64,000 bases of DNA from assembly GCF_003217515.1 (NCBI RefSeq), contig NZ_QJSX01000002.1, forward strand, positions 21,242 to 85,241. Reading direction: 5' to 3'. The DNA comes from Deinococcus yavapaiensis KR-236. GTDB lineage: Bacteria; Deinococcota; Deinococci; Deinococcales; Deinococcaceae. Below are positions 1-8,562 of this stretch, one piece after another. The notes beneath the pieces were generated by a model. The model made no database searches, had not been told where the DNA came from, and worked only from the letters and a program-made list of their open reading frames with translations. The position numbers were made by a program, and so were the translations under genes. Each line of letters opens with the position of its first letter. Position 1 is the first letter of the stretch.

Positions 1-2
1 CG

Positions 3-1322
3 CCGTCGTTCACGCAATCCGGCTCGTACACCATCCGCTTCACGTCCAACGACGGCAAGACGAGCAGCCAAGCGCAAGACGTGACGATCAACGTCGCGAA
101 CGTGAACCAAGCGCCGACGCTCAACACCATCACCACCCCGCAAGCAGCGAACGAAGGCCAAGCGCTGAACTTCACGGTGAGCGGCAGCGACCCGGACGGC
201 ACGACGCCCACCTACACGGCGACGTACCTGATCGGTGGCGTGGCGCAAGCCAACCTGCCCACGGGTGCGTCGTTCAACACCACGACGGGCGCGTTCAACT
301 GGACGCCGTCGTTCACGCAGTCCGGCTCGTACGTCATCCGCTTCCGTTCCACGGACGGTTCGTTGACCAGCCAAGCGCAAGACGTGACGATCAACGTCGC
401 GAACGTGAACCAAGCGCCGACGCTCAACACCATCACCACCCCGCAAGCAGTGAACGAAGGCCAAGCGCTGAACTTCACGGTGAGCGGCAGCGATCCGGAC
501 GGCACGACCGTCTCGTACACCGCTGAGTACCTGATCGGCGGCGTGGCGCAAGCCAACCTGCCCACGGGCGCGTCGTTCAACACCACGACGGGCGCGTTCA
601 ACTGGACGCCGTCGTTCACGCAGTCCGGCTCGTACACCATCCGCTTCCGTTCCACGGACGGTTCGTTGACCAGCCAAGCGCAAGACGTGACGATCAACGT
701 CGCGAACGTGAACCAAGCGCCGACGCTCAACACCATCACCACCCCGCAAGCAGTGAACGAAGGCCAAGCGCTGAACTTCACGGTGAGCGGCAGCGACCCG
801 GACGGCACGACGCCCACCTACACGGCGACGTACCTGATCGGTGGCGTGGCGCAAGCCAACCTGCCCACGGGCGCGTCGTTCAACACCACGACGGGCGCGT
901 TCAACTGGACGCCGTCGTTCACGCAGTCCGGCTCGTACGTCATCCGCTTCCGTTCCACGGACGGTTCGTTGACCAGCCAAGCGCAAGACGTGACGATCAA
1001 CGTCACCGACGTCGCGGTCGTTGCGCCGCAATGGCGCCTGTACTCGGTCGGACAGAACATGAAGTCGGAAAGCTACGCGGGCGGCGTCGTCAAGGCAGGC
1101 ATGGGCGCGTCTTACGCCAACTTGGTCATCAACCACTTCCTCAACCTTGCTGACTGCCAGGCCAACGCGAACGTATGGGATCCCCGGAGCTCCGTCATCC
1201 TGGATGCCACGGGTGCGTGGTCGACGAACATCAACAAGCCGGCTGGCACGACCCTGTGGGCGCGCTTCGTCGACAGCAACAACGTGGCTGTGAGCGCATG
1301 CTCGTCCGCAACCCTTCCGTAA
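3..1322 (+). CDS. Ig-like (He_PIG) repeat surface protein, 5' end missing
   Basis: The reading frame is open from the window edge (codons in phase with position 3) to a TAA at 1320-1322, so only the C-terminal ~440 residues are visible. The visible part is a tail of one unit plus three 101-residue units. Each carries the He_PIG/cadherin-like signature LPTGASFNTTTG followed by a W-T-P and a G-S-Y...R-F-R-S-T-D-G strand. After the last unit comes a distinct ~100-residue C-terminal domain with Cys in LADCQ and SACSS, which could form a disulfide. Such repeats are found in secreted or cell-wall proteins and act as spacers or adhesion modules. The signal peptide must lie upstream of the window. 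Only 52 nt separate it from the RiPP-like gene, so the two may be co-transcribed. The exact function is unknown. Confidence 0.85.
   Translation, partial: PSFTQSGSYTIRFTSNDGKTSSQAQDVTINVANVNQAPTLNTITTPQAANEGQALNFTVSGSDPDGTTPTYTATYLIGGVAQANLPTGASFNTTTGAFNWTPSFTQSGSYVIRFRSTDGSLTSQAQDVTINVANVNQAPTLNTITTPQAVNEGQALNFTVSGSDPDGTTVSYTAEYLIGGVAQANLPTGASFNTTTGAFNWTPSFTQSGSYTIRFRSTDGSLTSQAQDVTINVANVNQAPTLNTITTPQAVNEGQALNFTVSGSDPDGTTPTYTATYLIGGVAQANLPTGASFNTTTGAFNWTPSFTQSGSYVIRFRSTDGSLTSQAQDVTINVTDVAVVAPQWRLYSVGQNMKSESYAGGVVKAGMGASYANLVINHFLNLADCQANANVWDPRSSVILDATGAWSTNINKPAGTTLWARFVDSNNVAVSACSSATLP
81..989 (+). repeat. three tandem 303-bp coding repeats
   Basis: Units start at 81, 384 and 687, and the sequence that opens each unit recurs at 990. 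Units are nearly identical at the DNA level, with short variable patches such as the TPTYTAT versus TVSYTAE codons. A truncated earlier unit occupies 3-80. Synonymous sites are also conserved, which points to recent duplication or gene conversion rather than old protein-level conservation. Confidence 0.95.
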
Positions 1323-1374
1323 TCGTCCCTCAAGAGGGCTCAGCTTATATTGAAGTCGTTAGGAGAGTGAGGCC

Positions 1375-1536
1375 GTGGTAGAACAAGGAAGCGAAAACAA
1401 GACGGTGCGAACCGCATCTGTCGAGATGGAGTCGTACGAAGCGCCGAAGCTGGAGTTCCTGGGAACTTGGCATGACATGACGCGCGTTACGGGTGGAACC
1501 GGCTCTGGTGGCGCCGATACTGGAGACTTCGACTAA
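1375..1536 (+). CDS. putative lasso-type RiPP precursor (53 aa)
   Basis: A 53-codon frame starts at GTG 1375, with an AGGAG ribosome site at 1361-1365 spaced 9 nt away. The peptide has the leader signature Y21-x-x-P24-x-L26 that RRE proteins of lasso-peptide systems bind. It is followed by L29-G30 and threonines T36 and T39, either of which could be the conserved leader Thr at -2. The C-terminus is Gly/Thr/Asp-rich: a core beginning at G41 (GTGSGGADTGDFD) would put D48 at ring position 8, and one beginning at G40 would put it at 9. The Y-to-T36 spacing also fits known leaders but gives no Gly1 or acid at 7-9, so the cleavage site is uncertain. No cyclase, peptidase or RRE gene is visible nearby; they could lie upstream of the window. 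An ATG start at 1426 is possible but has no ribosome site. Confidence 0.6.
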   Translation: MVEQGSENKTVRTASVEMESYEAPKLEFLGTWHDMTRVTGGTGSGGADTGDFD

Positions 1537-1544
1537 AAACTCGC

Positions 1545-1581
1545 CGAACCAAGAGGAAGGAAACTCCTTCCTCTTGGTTCG
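1545..1581 (+). terminator. strong hairpin terminator after the RiPP-like gene
   Basis: A perfect 17-bp stem (1545-1561 with 1565-1581) has a 3-nt AAC loop, 8 nt after the stop codon. The tail AAACGTTCTTGCTTTT is only moderately U-rich. It ends the transcript of the RiPP-like gene and probably that of the Ig-repeat gene. Confidence 0.85.
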
Positions 1582-1850
1582 AAACGTTCTTGCTTTTCGA
1601 GGGAGGCCCCATCAACAGGGAGCGCCTCCCTCTTCACTATTCTGAGGTTATTGGGGCCGCCTCTCTTCGTCGAGCAAGTTCTTTCGAAATAGGCAAGCCC
1701 GTCCGCAGTTATAAATTTGCCGCGTCCGTAAAGTTTCCGAGATCCTCACTTTCTTGCTTCCACTACAATATGCTGTCGCACCCGTTAGCCGTGCCGAAGG
1801 AGCCTCATGATCTACGTTCTCCGCATTCTCCAACACAGCCGAAGGTTCGC

Positions 1851-2924
1851 GTGACTCGCGCGTTTTATCCAGTGATCCTCGCCGGAGGCAGCGGCGAGCG
1901 CTTTTGGCCCCTTTCTCGCAAGAACAAACCCAAGCAGTTCCTCTCTCTCGATGGAAGCGGCAAGAGTCTGCTGCAAGCCACGGCCGAACGCCTCGCCGAT
2001 CCCGTTTACCAGTTGGAGCGAGTTCACGTCGTGACGGGCTCGGAGTACCGAGCTCAAGTCCTCGATCAACTTCCAGAGCTGCCCGCCGAGAACCTCATCG
2101 TCGAACCGATCGGCCGTGACACCGCACCCGCCGTGCTGTATGCTGCCCTTCGAATCGCACGAGAAGATCCGACGGCAGTCATGGGGGTCTTCGCCTCCGA
2201 CCACCGAATCGGCGACCTGGACCTGTTTCGTCGCGTGATCCTGAGGGCGCGTGAGGCAGCCGAAAACTTCGGTTCCCTCGTCACGCTCGGCATCACCCCG
2301 ACGTTTCCCTCGACCGGCTACGGATACGTGCAACGCGGAGAGCTCGCGCTCGATGGCGACATCCCGATTTACAGCGCGTCACGGTTCGTCGAGAAGCCGA
2401 ACCGCGCGACAGCCGAGACGTACCTGGAAAGCGGCCTGTACAGTTGGAACAGCGGCATGTTCGTGTGGACCGTCGAAGCCATCCTCGAAGCCTTCCGCGC
2501 TTACCAACCCGTTTTGTACGACACGCTTGCCGACGCGGTGCAAGAGCGAGGCGGCGTCAAGAAAGTCTTCCCGCATCTGCAAAAGATCAGCATCGACTAC
2601 GCCATCTTGGAGCAGGCTCAGAACGTTCAAGTCATTCCGGCGCAGTTCGATTGGGACGACTTGGGAGATTGGAACGCGTTGGAGCGTCTGCTGGGCGGGA
2701 CGGCCGCCAACGTCACGGTCGGCCGACATCTCGGCTTGGACACGGACGGCGCCATCCTCTACACCAGCAATGGAAACGGGCTCGTCGCCACCATCGGCTT
2801 GGAGGATGTCGTGGTCGTTCAAACGCCGGAAGTGACGCTCGTGGTGCGCAAGGACCGCACGCAAGACATCAAGAAGGTCGTGCAGCAACTCAAGGCCCAC
2901 CCGGAACTCGAGCGCTTTGTTTGA
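1851..2924 (+). CDS. manC: mannose-1-phosphate guanylyltransferase
   Basis: This 357-residue single-domain nucleotidyltransferase converts mannose-1-phosphate and GTP to GDP-mannose, the activated donor for mannose-containing glycans. The N-terminal signature GGSGERFWPLSR (12-23) is the nucleotide-binding loop, and FVEKP (179-183) is the sugar-phosphate motif. The frame is open upstream to 1590, but that extension has no family similarity. GTG 1851 has GAAGG at 1841-1845, 5 nt away, and starts directly at the conserved strand, so I choose it. There is no C-terminal isomerase domain, unlike the bifunctional ManC/AlgA. The glycosyltransferase genes convergent to it probably use its product. Confidence 0.9.
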   Translation: MTRAFYPVILAGGSGERFWPLSRKNKPKQFLSLDGSGKSLLQATAERLADPVYQLERVHVVTGSEYRAQVLDQLPELPAENLIVEPIGRDTAPAVLYAALRIAREDPTAVMGVFASDHRIGDLDLFRRVILRAREAAENFGSLVTLGITPTFPSTGYGYVQRGELALDGDIPIYSASRFVEKPNRATAETYLESGLYSWNSGMFVWTVEAILEAFRAYQPVLYDTLADAVQERGGVKKVFPHLQKISIDYAILEQAQNVQVIPAQFDWDDLGDWNALERLLGGTAANVTVGRHLGLDTDGAILYTSNGNGLVATIGLEDVVVVQTPEVTLVVRKDRTQDIKKVVQQLKAHPELERFV

Positions 2925-2936
2925 AGACGCGATCGA

Positions 2937-2973
2937 GGGGCCTGGTCACCTGTTCCAAGGGTGATCAGGTCCC
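2937..2973 (+). terminator. hairpin terminator after manC
   Basis: A 14-bp stem (2937-2950 with 2960-2973, two G-U pairs) has a loop of about 9 nt and lies between manC and the convergent glycosyltransferase gene. The following T-run is weak. Confidence 0.65.
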
Positions 2974-3065
2974 TTGAACTGTCGAGGTGCTGAGAAAAGA
3001 GAAGCAGGAAGGCCCAGCGGCGAGGGAGAAATCGAGGCCCTCCGGTGCCAGGTCCGGCGGTCGAT

Positions 3066-4184
3066 TCAGTGCCTACGATTCAAGACGGAGGCGTACACTT
3101 CCAGCGTCTGCCGCGCCGTTTGCTCCCACGTGAACAGGGTAGCCCGCTCGCATCCACGCCGACTCAACTCCGCTCGAAGTGCTGTCTGGGTCAGCAAGGA
3201 TCGCATGGCGTTCACCAACGCTTCGACGTCGAGGGGATTCACGAGCAGCGCCGCGTCGCCAGCCACTTCCGGCATCGAGCTGACGCTCGACGTGATCACG
3301 GGCGTTCCGTACGTCATTGCCTCTAGGATCGGCAGACCGAAGCCTTCGTACAGCGAGGGAAACACGAGGGCCGTCGCTCCTTGGTACAACGCTGCCAAGT
3401 CGGCGTCGCTGACGAAACCTGTCAAACGAACGTTCCTCATGCCTTTCGCGCGCTCCACGATCGGAGTGGCTTGCCATCTCGCTCCGCCGACGATGACGAG
3501 TCGCGCGCTTGGCTGTTCGCGCTCGACGGCCGCGAACGCCTCCAGTACCCGCTGAAGGTTCTTGCGAGGATCGAGCGCTCCGACGTAGAGGAAGTAGGGT
3601 TCGTCGAGGTCGAGGGCGTCGAGAACCGCACGTACGTCCTGTTCGCTTCGAGCTACCGGGGGTGCGACGCCGTTCAAGGTGACGTGAAGCTTCTCGCGTG
3701 GCAGACGAAGGTGATGTTCGAGGTCGTGCGCGGCAGACTGACTGATCGTGATGATCGCGTCGGCTGTCCAGCGAGCCGCCGGAATCAGGGTTTTGAACAC
3801 GGCACGCGTGAAAGGCGGCTGTACGCTGGGATCGATCACGGGAATGGCGTCATGCACCGTGACGACTCGGGCATGCCGTCCACGCGGCGCCACGAAGGGC
3901 GCGATGCCGCACGGGTCATGAAGCACGTCCAACTTCAAGCGGTCGGCGGCAAGGCGCAACTCCAAGTTGCCGAGGGTCGCGGCGAGCGGCGCCTTGGCCA
4001 AATGTGGAACGTCGTACGTCTCGAATTCCCGGTACCACGGCAAAGGTGACGCAGGATAGGGATTGAGGAGAACGACCTCGAGGGTCGGCTCGACCCGCCG
4101 CAAGGCCCGCGTGAGCTCGACGGTGTACCGCCCGATTCCCGTCAGGCGGTCCGCCATGCCGTAGGTGAACATTCCGACTTTCAT
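3066..4184 (-). CDS. GT4-type glycosyltransferase
   Basis: This 372-residue GT-B enzyme transfers a sugar from a nucleotide donor and is cytoplasmic or membrane-peripheral. The N-terminus has the Gly-rich acceptor-side loop (FTYGMADRLTGIGRY). The C-terminal Rossmann half has FLYVGALDPRKN and the E-x7-E donor motif in SLYEGFGLPILEA. The start is ATG 4184, which overlaps the stop of the upstream gene by 4 nt (ATGA), so translation is coupled. The longer open frame beyond 4184 is a shadow of that gene. It is the last gene of the run that begins at 9377. Donor and acceptor cannot be told from the sequence; the nearby manC makes a mannosyl donor plausible. Confidence 0.9.
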   Translation of the reverse strand: MKVGMFTYGMADRLTGIGRYTVELTRALRRVEPTLEVVLLNPYPASPLPWYREFETYDVPHLAKAPLAATLGNLELRLAADRLKLDVLHDPCGIAPFVAPRGRHARVVTVHDAIPVIDPSVQPPFTRAVFKTLIPAARWTADAIITISQSAAHDLEHHLRLPREKLHVTLNGVAPPVARSEQDVRAVLDALDLDEPYFLYVGALDPRKNLQRVLEAFAAVEREQPSARLVIVGGARWQATPIVERAKGMRNVRLTGFVSDADLAALYQGATALVFPSLYEGFGLPILEAMTYGTPVITSSVSSMPEVAGDAALLVNPLDVEALVNAMRSLLTQTALRAELSRRGCERATLFTWEQTARQTLEVYASVLNRRH

Positions 4185-5317
4185 GCGATCGACTCCAAGA
4201 ACTCCAGGGTGCGGCGCGCCGTTTCGCTCCACGAAAAGCGCTGTGCGTGCGCCACTCCGGCCGCGCGAAGGCGACGCGCCGTTTCGGGTTCGTGCAGCAC
4301 GCGTCGCATCGCCTCCGCGATCGACTTCACGTTGTGAGGGTCGACGAGTAACGCCGCATTTCCCGCCACTTCCGGAAGAGCCGAGGTGTTGGAGGTGATC
4401 ACGACCGCGCCGCTCGCCATGGCTTCGAGCACTGGAAGGCCGAAGCCTTCCTCCAAAGAGGGAAACACGAACGCGGCGCTGTTGGCGTAGAGCCCCGGCA
4501 AGTCGTCGGAGGCTACGAAGCCCAGGTGCCGCACACGCTCGTGCAAGTTCAGGCGGGCTGTCTCCGCCTCGAGCCACACCAAGTCGCTTGGCATCCAGGG
4601 ACCCGCGAAGTACAGGCGCACCGTCGGGTGTGTCCGAGCGACGAGAGCGAACGCCTCCAGGAGTCTCGCTTGATTTTTGTTGGAATTGCTCGCTCCGACG
4701 TGCATGAAGTAGGGCGGGTGGTCCGCGCTTGCCGTCTCGGCATGCGGCACTTTGAACCGCTCGTGGTCGACGCCGTGATGTACGACGTGAATTCTCGTCT
4801 CGGGAAGGCCCAGCCTGGACGCCGCATCGTGCTTCGCGTTTCCGCTGATCGCGAGGATTCGATCCGCCTGGCGCAACTTCTTGTGATACGCGTTCCAGCG
4901 CAGCATACTCAGACGCTCGCTCAAGCTCAAGCTCTTTTGCTGAGGCGGAACACCCATCGCCAAGTGATTGAGGTCGTGGAGCACCGCGACCGTCTTGCCG
5001 TACGGATTGCGAACCAACCCGTTGAAGTCGGGTGCCAGGAAGACGTGCGGGCGTACGTGCAGCAACGCGTGCCGCAAGGCCAGTTCGTTGTAGAACCAAT
5101 ACACCTGTGCGGGACGGTGTGGCCGGTACACGGCGATCGTGCGGTCCGTGGGAAGGCTGGCCGTGAAGCCGCGCTCGACGGTGGACACGAGGTAGTGGAC
5201 TCGAACGCGAGGATGATCGAGCGCCTCAATGGCCCGAATCAGTTCGCGAACGTAGGCGCCGACGCCTCGCGCGCGATGCTCCGATTGAAGGGCGGTGGCG
5301 TCGATCAATACGTTCAA
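4181..5317 (-). CDS. GT4-type glycosyltransferase
   Basis: This 378-residue GT-B glycosyltransferase is a clear paralogue of its downstream neighbour. It shows the N-terminal ARGVGAYVREL loop, a donor-side YFMHVGASNSNKN strand-loop, and the E-x7-E motif in SLEEGFGLPVLEA. The start is most likely TTG 5317, with AAGGA 7 nt upstream; its TTG overlaps the stop of the upstream ligase gene as TTGA. The longer frame upstream is a shadow. Together with its neighbour it probably adds consecutive sugars to the same lipid-linked glycan. Confidence 0.88.
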   Translation of the reverse strand: MNVLIDATALQSEHRARGVGAYVRELIRAIEALDHPRVRVHYLVSTVERGFTASLPTDRTIAVYRPHRPAQVYWFYNELALRHALLHVRPHVFLAPDFNGLVRNPYGKTVAVLHDLNHLAMGVPPQQKSLSLSERLSMLRWNAYHKKLRQADRILAISGNAKHDAASRLGLPETRIHVVHHGVDHERFKVPHAETASADHPPYFMHVGASNSNKNQARLLEAFALVARTHPTVRLYFAGPWMPSDLVWLEAETARLNLHERVRHLGFVASDDLPGLYANSAAFVFPSLEEGFGLPVLEAMASGAVVITSNTSALPEVAGNAALLVDPHNVKSIAEAMRRVLHEPETARRLRAAGVAHAQRFSWSETARRTLEFLESIA

Positions 5318-6603
5318 GAGCTTGTCCTTTCCGCTCGAATGAGGCCCGCGAAGCAAAAGGCGAGGAAGGCGCTGGCGGGCACGAGTGTCAGGGGATTGTC
5401 GAAGAACGCGTAGCAAAGCGTCGCCAGCAAGGCGACTCGAAGTCCCAGCGTCTCGGCACGTCGCCGTCCCGCGATCAGGACTGCCGACCAGAAGGCGATG
5501 AACAAGGCCAAGGCAATCAGGCCGAGTTCGCTCGCGATTTGAAGATAGTCGCTGTGGGCGTATCCGACGTAGGCGTGGGTGATCGCCGTGGCAAACGAGT
5601 TGTGCACGGGCGAGCGATGCAAGGGAAAGGTATACACGAAGTTCCCCGGTCCGACACCCAGCGCGGGCGCGTCGAGTGCGAGGCGAGCCGCTCCCCGCCA
5701 AATCAACACGCGCGATTCGACGCTGCGTGTCATCCAGGTCTCCACCAAGTTGGAGATGCGGGCTTGCGCGGTGCCGCCTTGCAACTGAGGTAGGACGCGA
5801 AGGGCGGCTACTCCCAAGCCGGACAAGCCCAACGTGATCCCGACCAGCGCCATGACGCTCAGTAAAGGTCGTTTCGCCGTGCGAAACACGATGAGCAACA
5901 AGCAGGCGATCGCCGTGGGTACGATCGCCCAGGAGAAACTGAAGGCGAGGTTGAACAGCAACACCAAGGTGAGCGCGTACAACAAGATGCTCGAGGGACC
6001 TTTGGAACGGAGGGCTGCCCAAAAGACAGCTGGAAGCACCAGGGCCAGGTACCCCCCGTAGTGGTTGCTGTTGAAAAAGAAGCTCGGAATGCGCGAAGCC
6101 ATTTGCCGAGCCGTGAAGTCGTACCCCAGCCACTGCAGAACGCCGTACAACCCCAGAAGAGCCGCCGTCGCGAAGAGCACGAGTTGCCACCCGCGCCTGC
6201 GGGAGGCCGTACGAAGCGTCCCGAGGGCCAAAACAAACCCCGAAGCGTACGTGCTCAAATCGGCCATGGTTCGCCAGCTGCCGTACTGGTACGGACTGAA
6301 GGCGGCGCTTATCCCGGCGAGGAGGAGAAAGGCAAGGAGCAGGAGCGCGCCCAGAGACATTCGGATTGCAACGCCTCGTAGCACGGCAGAGGTCAGCAAG
6401 GCGGTCAGGCCGACGATGCAAGACATCCGGAGCCCGAAGGCACCTTCGGGAACGAAGCCTCCGTACGTGAGCGGCGTGTAGATGGTGGCAGCGAGCAGGC
6501 AGATGAAGGCGGCCCGGTTCGATAACCGCGCCGCCTTCTCGGTTCGATCAAGGGGCGGAGAGTCGGCGGAGAGCACGATCGAAGAGTGGGTCAGGTCGGA
6601 CAT
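5314..6603 (-). CDS. O-antigen ligase / Wzy-like polymerase family membrane protein
   Basis: A 429-residue integral membrane protein with about ten hydrophobic segments. A long extracytoplasmic loop ends in the family motif around HSDYLQIASELG, with the preceding GVGPGNF and H-N-S of the Wzy_C domain. Family members polymerise or ligate undecaprenyl-linked oligosaccharide outside the membrane. I chose ATG 6603; GTG 6633 is an alternative giving 10 more residues. The start overlaps the 3' end of the TPR gene by 56 nt, and the stop overlaps the next gene as TTGA. A TPR protein beside such a ligase is a common arrangement in glycosylation loci. Confidence 0.85.
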   Translation of the reverse strand: MSDLTHSSIVLSADSPPLDRTEKAARLSNRAAFICLLAATIYTPLTYGGFVPEGAFGLRMSCIVGLTALLTSAVLRGVAIRMSLGALLLLAFLLLAGISAAFSPYQYGSWRTMADLSTYASGFVLALGTLRTASRRRGWQLVLFATAALLGLYGVLQWLGYDFTARQMASRIPSFFFNSNHYGGYLALVLPAVFWAALRSKGPSSILLYALTLVLLFNLAFSFSWAIVPTAIACLLLIVFRTAKRPLLSVMALVGITLGLSGLGVAALRVLPQLQGGTAQARISNLVETWMTRSVESRVLIWRGAARLALDAPALGVGPGNFVYTFPLHRSPVHNSFATAITHAYVGYAHSDYLQIASELGLIALALFIAFWSAVLIAGRRRAETLGLRVALLATLCYAFFDNPLTLVPASAFLAFCFAGLIRAERTSS

Positions 6604-7108
6604 GTTGGGCTCGAAGGTAGAAGGTGCGGGCACGGCGAAGTTGCCCTATGCGCTCGAAGTAGGCGGCGGCGTCGTACAAGATGGAAACGTTGTAAGGATC
6701 GAGGCGAGTCGCGGCAAGGAGTGGCGCCTGAGCTTCGGCGACGTGGCCTTGAGCCAGCAAGGCGGCGGCGTACGTGGACTGATTGCGGGCGTCCAAGGGA
6801 TTGAGCTCGACGGCCTGCTTCGCCTTCTCCACGGCTCGACGACCATCTTGCTGATCGTGCGTGAACTGTGTATTCAGCAGGAAAGGCTTGGCGGAACGTC
6901 GCAGCGTATCGGCGTCACGGGGTTGATACCGCAACGAGGCGGCGTACAACCGTCGGGCGTTCGTCAAGTTCACCTGATCCAACTCGTTGCCGGCGAGGAA
7001 AGCAGTCCGTTGCGCCTGGAATTCCTGCCAAGACAAGTGTAATAAGGCACTTCCTGCGACAAGCACAGGAAGTGCCAATAGGGAACGTGCCCTCACCGCT
7101 CGCTTCAC
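6548..7108 (-). CDS. membrane-anchored TPR protein
   Basis: A 186-residue protein with a basic N-terminus and one membrane helix (about residues 8-25), then helical TPR-like repeats (NARRLYAASLRYQP, AKQAVELNPLDARN, PLLAATRLDPYNVS, FYLRAQHVRPDP). TPRs mediate protein contacts; next to a Wzy/ligase gene it may scaffold the glycan machinery. I chose GTG 7108, 1 nt after the upstream stop with GGAGAG further upstream. TTG 7129 is the longer alternative but has no ribosome site. The 3' end overlaps the ligase gene. Confidence 0.75.
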   Translation of the reverse strand: MKRAVRARSLLALPVLVAGSALLHLSWQEFQAQRTAFLAGNELDQVNLTNARRLYAASLRYQPRDADTLRRSAKPFLLNTQFTHDQQDGRRAVEKAKQAVELNPLDARNQSTYAAALLAQGHVAEAQAPLLAATRLDPYNVSILYDAAAYFERIGQLRRARTFYLRAQHVRPDPLFDRALRRLSAP

Positions 7109-7109
7109 G

Positions 7110-7664
7110 TCAGTCGGTGCGCTCTCCAAGAGACGTACGCGTCGCGGAAGCGCCGTAAGACGCGATCAGCTCGTTCATGTTCTGTCCGATGAATTTCGCG
7201 ATCGCGCAGTTGTTGACGAGCTCGTTTTTGGGAATGAACGCCTCGAGCATGTCGTAGCGGATAAAGCTGGCCTTCAGAACCCGTAGGGCGTCATCGACAT
7301 TTCCTGAGAAGTCGGCTCGTCCGTTCGCGACGTCCGCAGCGAACGTCAAGACGGTCTTCGCGTCGATCGAACGACGATCGTACGCCAAAAGGAGCGCTTT
7401 GTTGATGGACGTCCCGATCAGGCGTTGCTGCGCCATCTCGCCGAGCAGGTCCTTCGGATCGCGTGCCTGAGCTCCACGAAGCCGTGAGACGTCGGCGAGT
7501 TTGCGAATGAGAAGCGCGACCGTCGCACTCTTCCGAAGATCTTGTTGGCACAAGGGATCGAATGCTTCGAAGTTCTTCGTGATTTTTGCTTGTTGAGCGG
7601 CGACCACGACCGAACCGCCGGTTACAACCGCGAACAAAATGCCCAAACCGAGGTTCTTCCTCAT
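7110..7664 (-). CDS. secreted protein of unknown function
   Basis: 184 residues starting at ATG 7664 behind a strong GGAGG. The N-terminus is a signal peptide (MRKN, hydrophobic stretch, cleavage likely near VVAAQQ). The mature part is mostly helical, with three repeats of amphipathic sequence and two Cys (DPLCQQ and NNCAIA) that could pair. I do not recognise the family. It lies inside the glycan run, directly before the TPR gene, and shares its direction. Confidence 0.7.
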   Translation of the reverse strand: MRKNLGLGILFAVVTGGSVVVAAQQAKITKNFEAFDPLCQQDLRKSATVALLIRKLADVSRLRGAQARDPKDLLGEMAQQRLIGTSINKALLLAYDRRSIDAKTVLTFAADVANGRADFSGNVDDALRVLKASFIRYDMLEAFIPKNELVNNCAIAKFIGQNMNELIASYGASATRTSLGERTD

Positions 7665-7689
7665 GATGCTTCCTCCGACGACGCTTTCT

Positions 7690-7711
7690 CAAATTCTTCG
7701 ATGAGAATTTG
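7690..7711. promoter_or_regulatory. AT-rich inverted repeat upstream of the secreted-protein gene
   Basis: CAAATTCT (7690-7697) and AGAATTTG (7704-7711) form a perfect 8-bp inverted repeat with a 6-nt centre, 26 nt upstream of ATG 7664. It is an AT-rich island in GC-rich DNA. On the minus strand a TATAGT box lies 5' of it near 7730. It could be an operator or a leader hairpin; it lacks a U-tract and is unlikely to be a terminator. Confidence 0.4.
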
Positions 7712-7755
7712 TGAGACGAGATTGAAGATACTATAACACAAACGAGTGCACGAGC

Positions 7756-8562
7756 TTACTTCCCGAGCAAAGGCAGAACGACGAACAGCATGATGTTCGC
7801 GATGCCGTGAGCCACCGAAATTCCGACGATGCTTCTCGTCTTGTGTGCGAGCCAGCCGAAGTACAAGCCGACAAGTGTCACGTAGACGACGTCGAGCCAA
7901 GACTGCCACCCGAAGTGGAAGACACCGAACACCACGGAAATCAAGACGACGCCTACTCGCGGACCCAAGTGCCGAACGGCGGCATGCTGCATGACTCCTC
8001 GGAAGAGCAGTTCCTCGCTCAAGCCCGTGAACACCATCAAGCTCAACATCGGCCAAATCAACTGACGCGGCTCGAAGCCGGCGGCCAAGGCGGGCGGCTG
8101 AAGAATCAGGCGTTCTCCGTAGCCGATCAGGAAACCGCTCGAGGCGATGAGCAACTGAAGTGGCACGTCGCGCCAACTGAGCCGTAAGCCGACGTTCTTG
8201 GCTTTGAAGCTCAACACGCGGATGCCCAGGAGGGCAGCGAGGATCAATGGAAGATTCACGATGGGAAACACATTGATCGTGTCCAATCCGAGCTGTTGCG
8301 TCGGTATGGTCAAGGCCAGAAGACGAATGAGCGGCGCCAGCGAAAGCGCGATCAGAACCTCGGCGTGCTTGACCCGAAATAAAGTGGCGCGCACGGTCAG
8401 GACGATCAAGGTCAACGCATGAAGCCACAAGCCGAGCAACGGACTTGGGCCCGCCGCGAACGATTCTGCCGCGATCATCATCAGGATGTACAAGCTGAGT
8501 TCGAGCAGCAGCGCGAGAGACGATCGCTGCGCGTATTTTTCCGAGGTGTCGATTACGCTCAC
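7756..8562 (-). CDS. CPBP-family intramembrane metalloprotease
   Basis: A 268-residue polytopic membrane protein with about eight helices. The CPBP/Abi (Rce1-like) active-site motifs are present in order: E183-E184-x3-R188 (SEELLFRG), H216 in FHFG, and H252 in AHGIAN, so it should be catalytically competent. Family members cleave membrane or prenylated substrates, and some process secreted peptides. The GTG 8562 start overlaps the upstream gene as GTGA. Its position between a DUF1616-like gene and glycan genes suggests a role in envelope protein processing, but that is inference. Confidence 0.88.
   Translation of the reverse strand: MSVIDTSEKYAQRSSLALLLELSLYILMMIAAESFAAGPSPLLGLWLHALTLIVLTVRATLFRVKHAEVLIALSLAPLIRLLALTIPTQQLGLDTINVFPIVNLPLILAALLGIRVLSFKAKNVGLRLSWRDVPLQLLIASSGFLIGYGERLILQPPALAAGFEPRQLIWPMLSLMVFTGLSEELLFRGVMQHAAVRHLGPRVGVVLISVVFGVFHFGWQSWLDVVYVTLVGLYFGWLAHKTRSIVGISVAHGIANIMLFVVLPLLGK

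Noticed and set aside
81..989. CRISPR array
   Set aside because: The 303-bp direct repeats are in-frame coding units with no short repeat-spacer pattern.
212..1060. Minus-strand frames over the Ig repeats
   Set aside because: They repeat with the 303-bp period only because the plus-strand coding repeat does.
1590..1850. N-terminal extension of manC from 1590
   Set aside because: It has no similarity to the family and no ribosome site, while GTG 1851 has both context and the conserved start.
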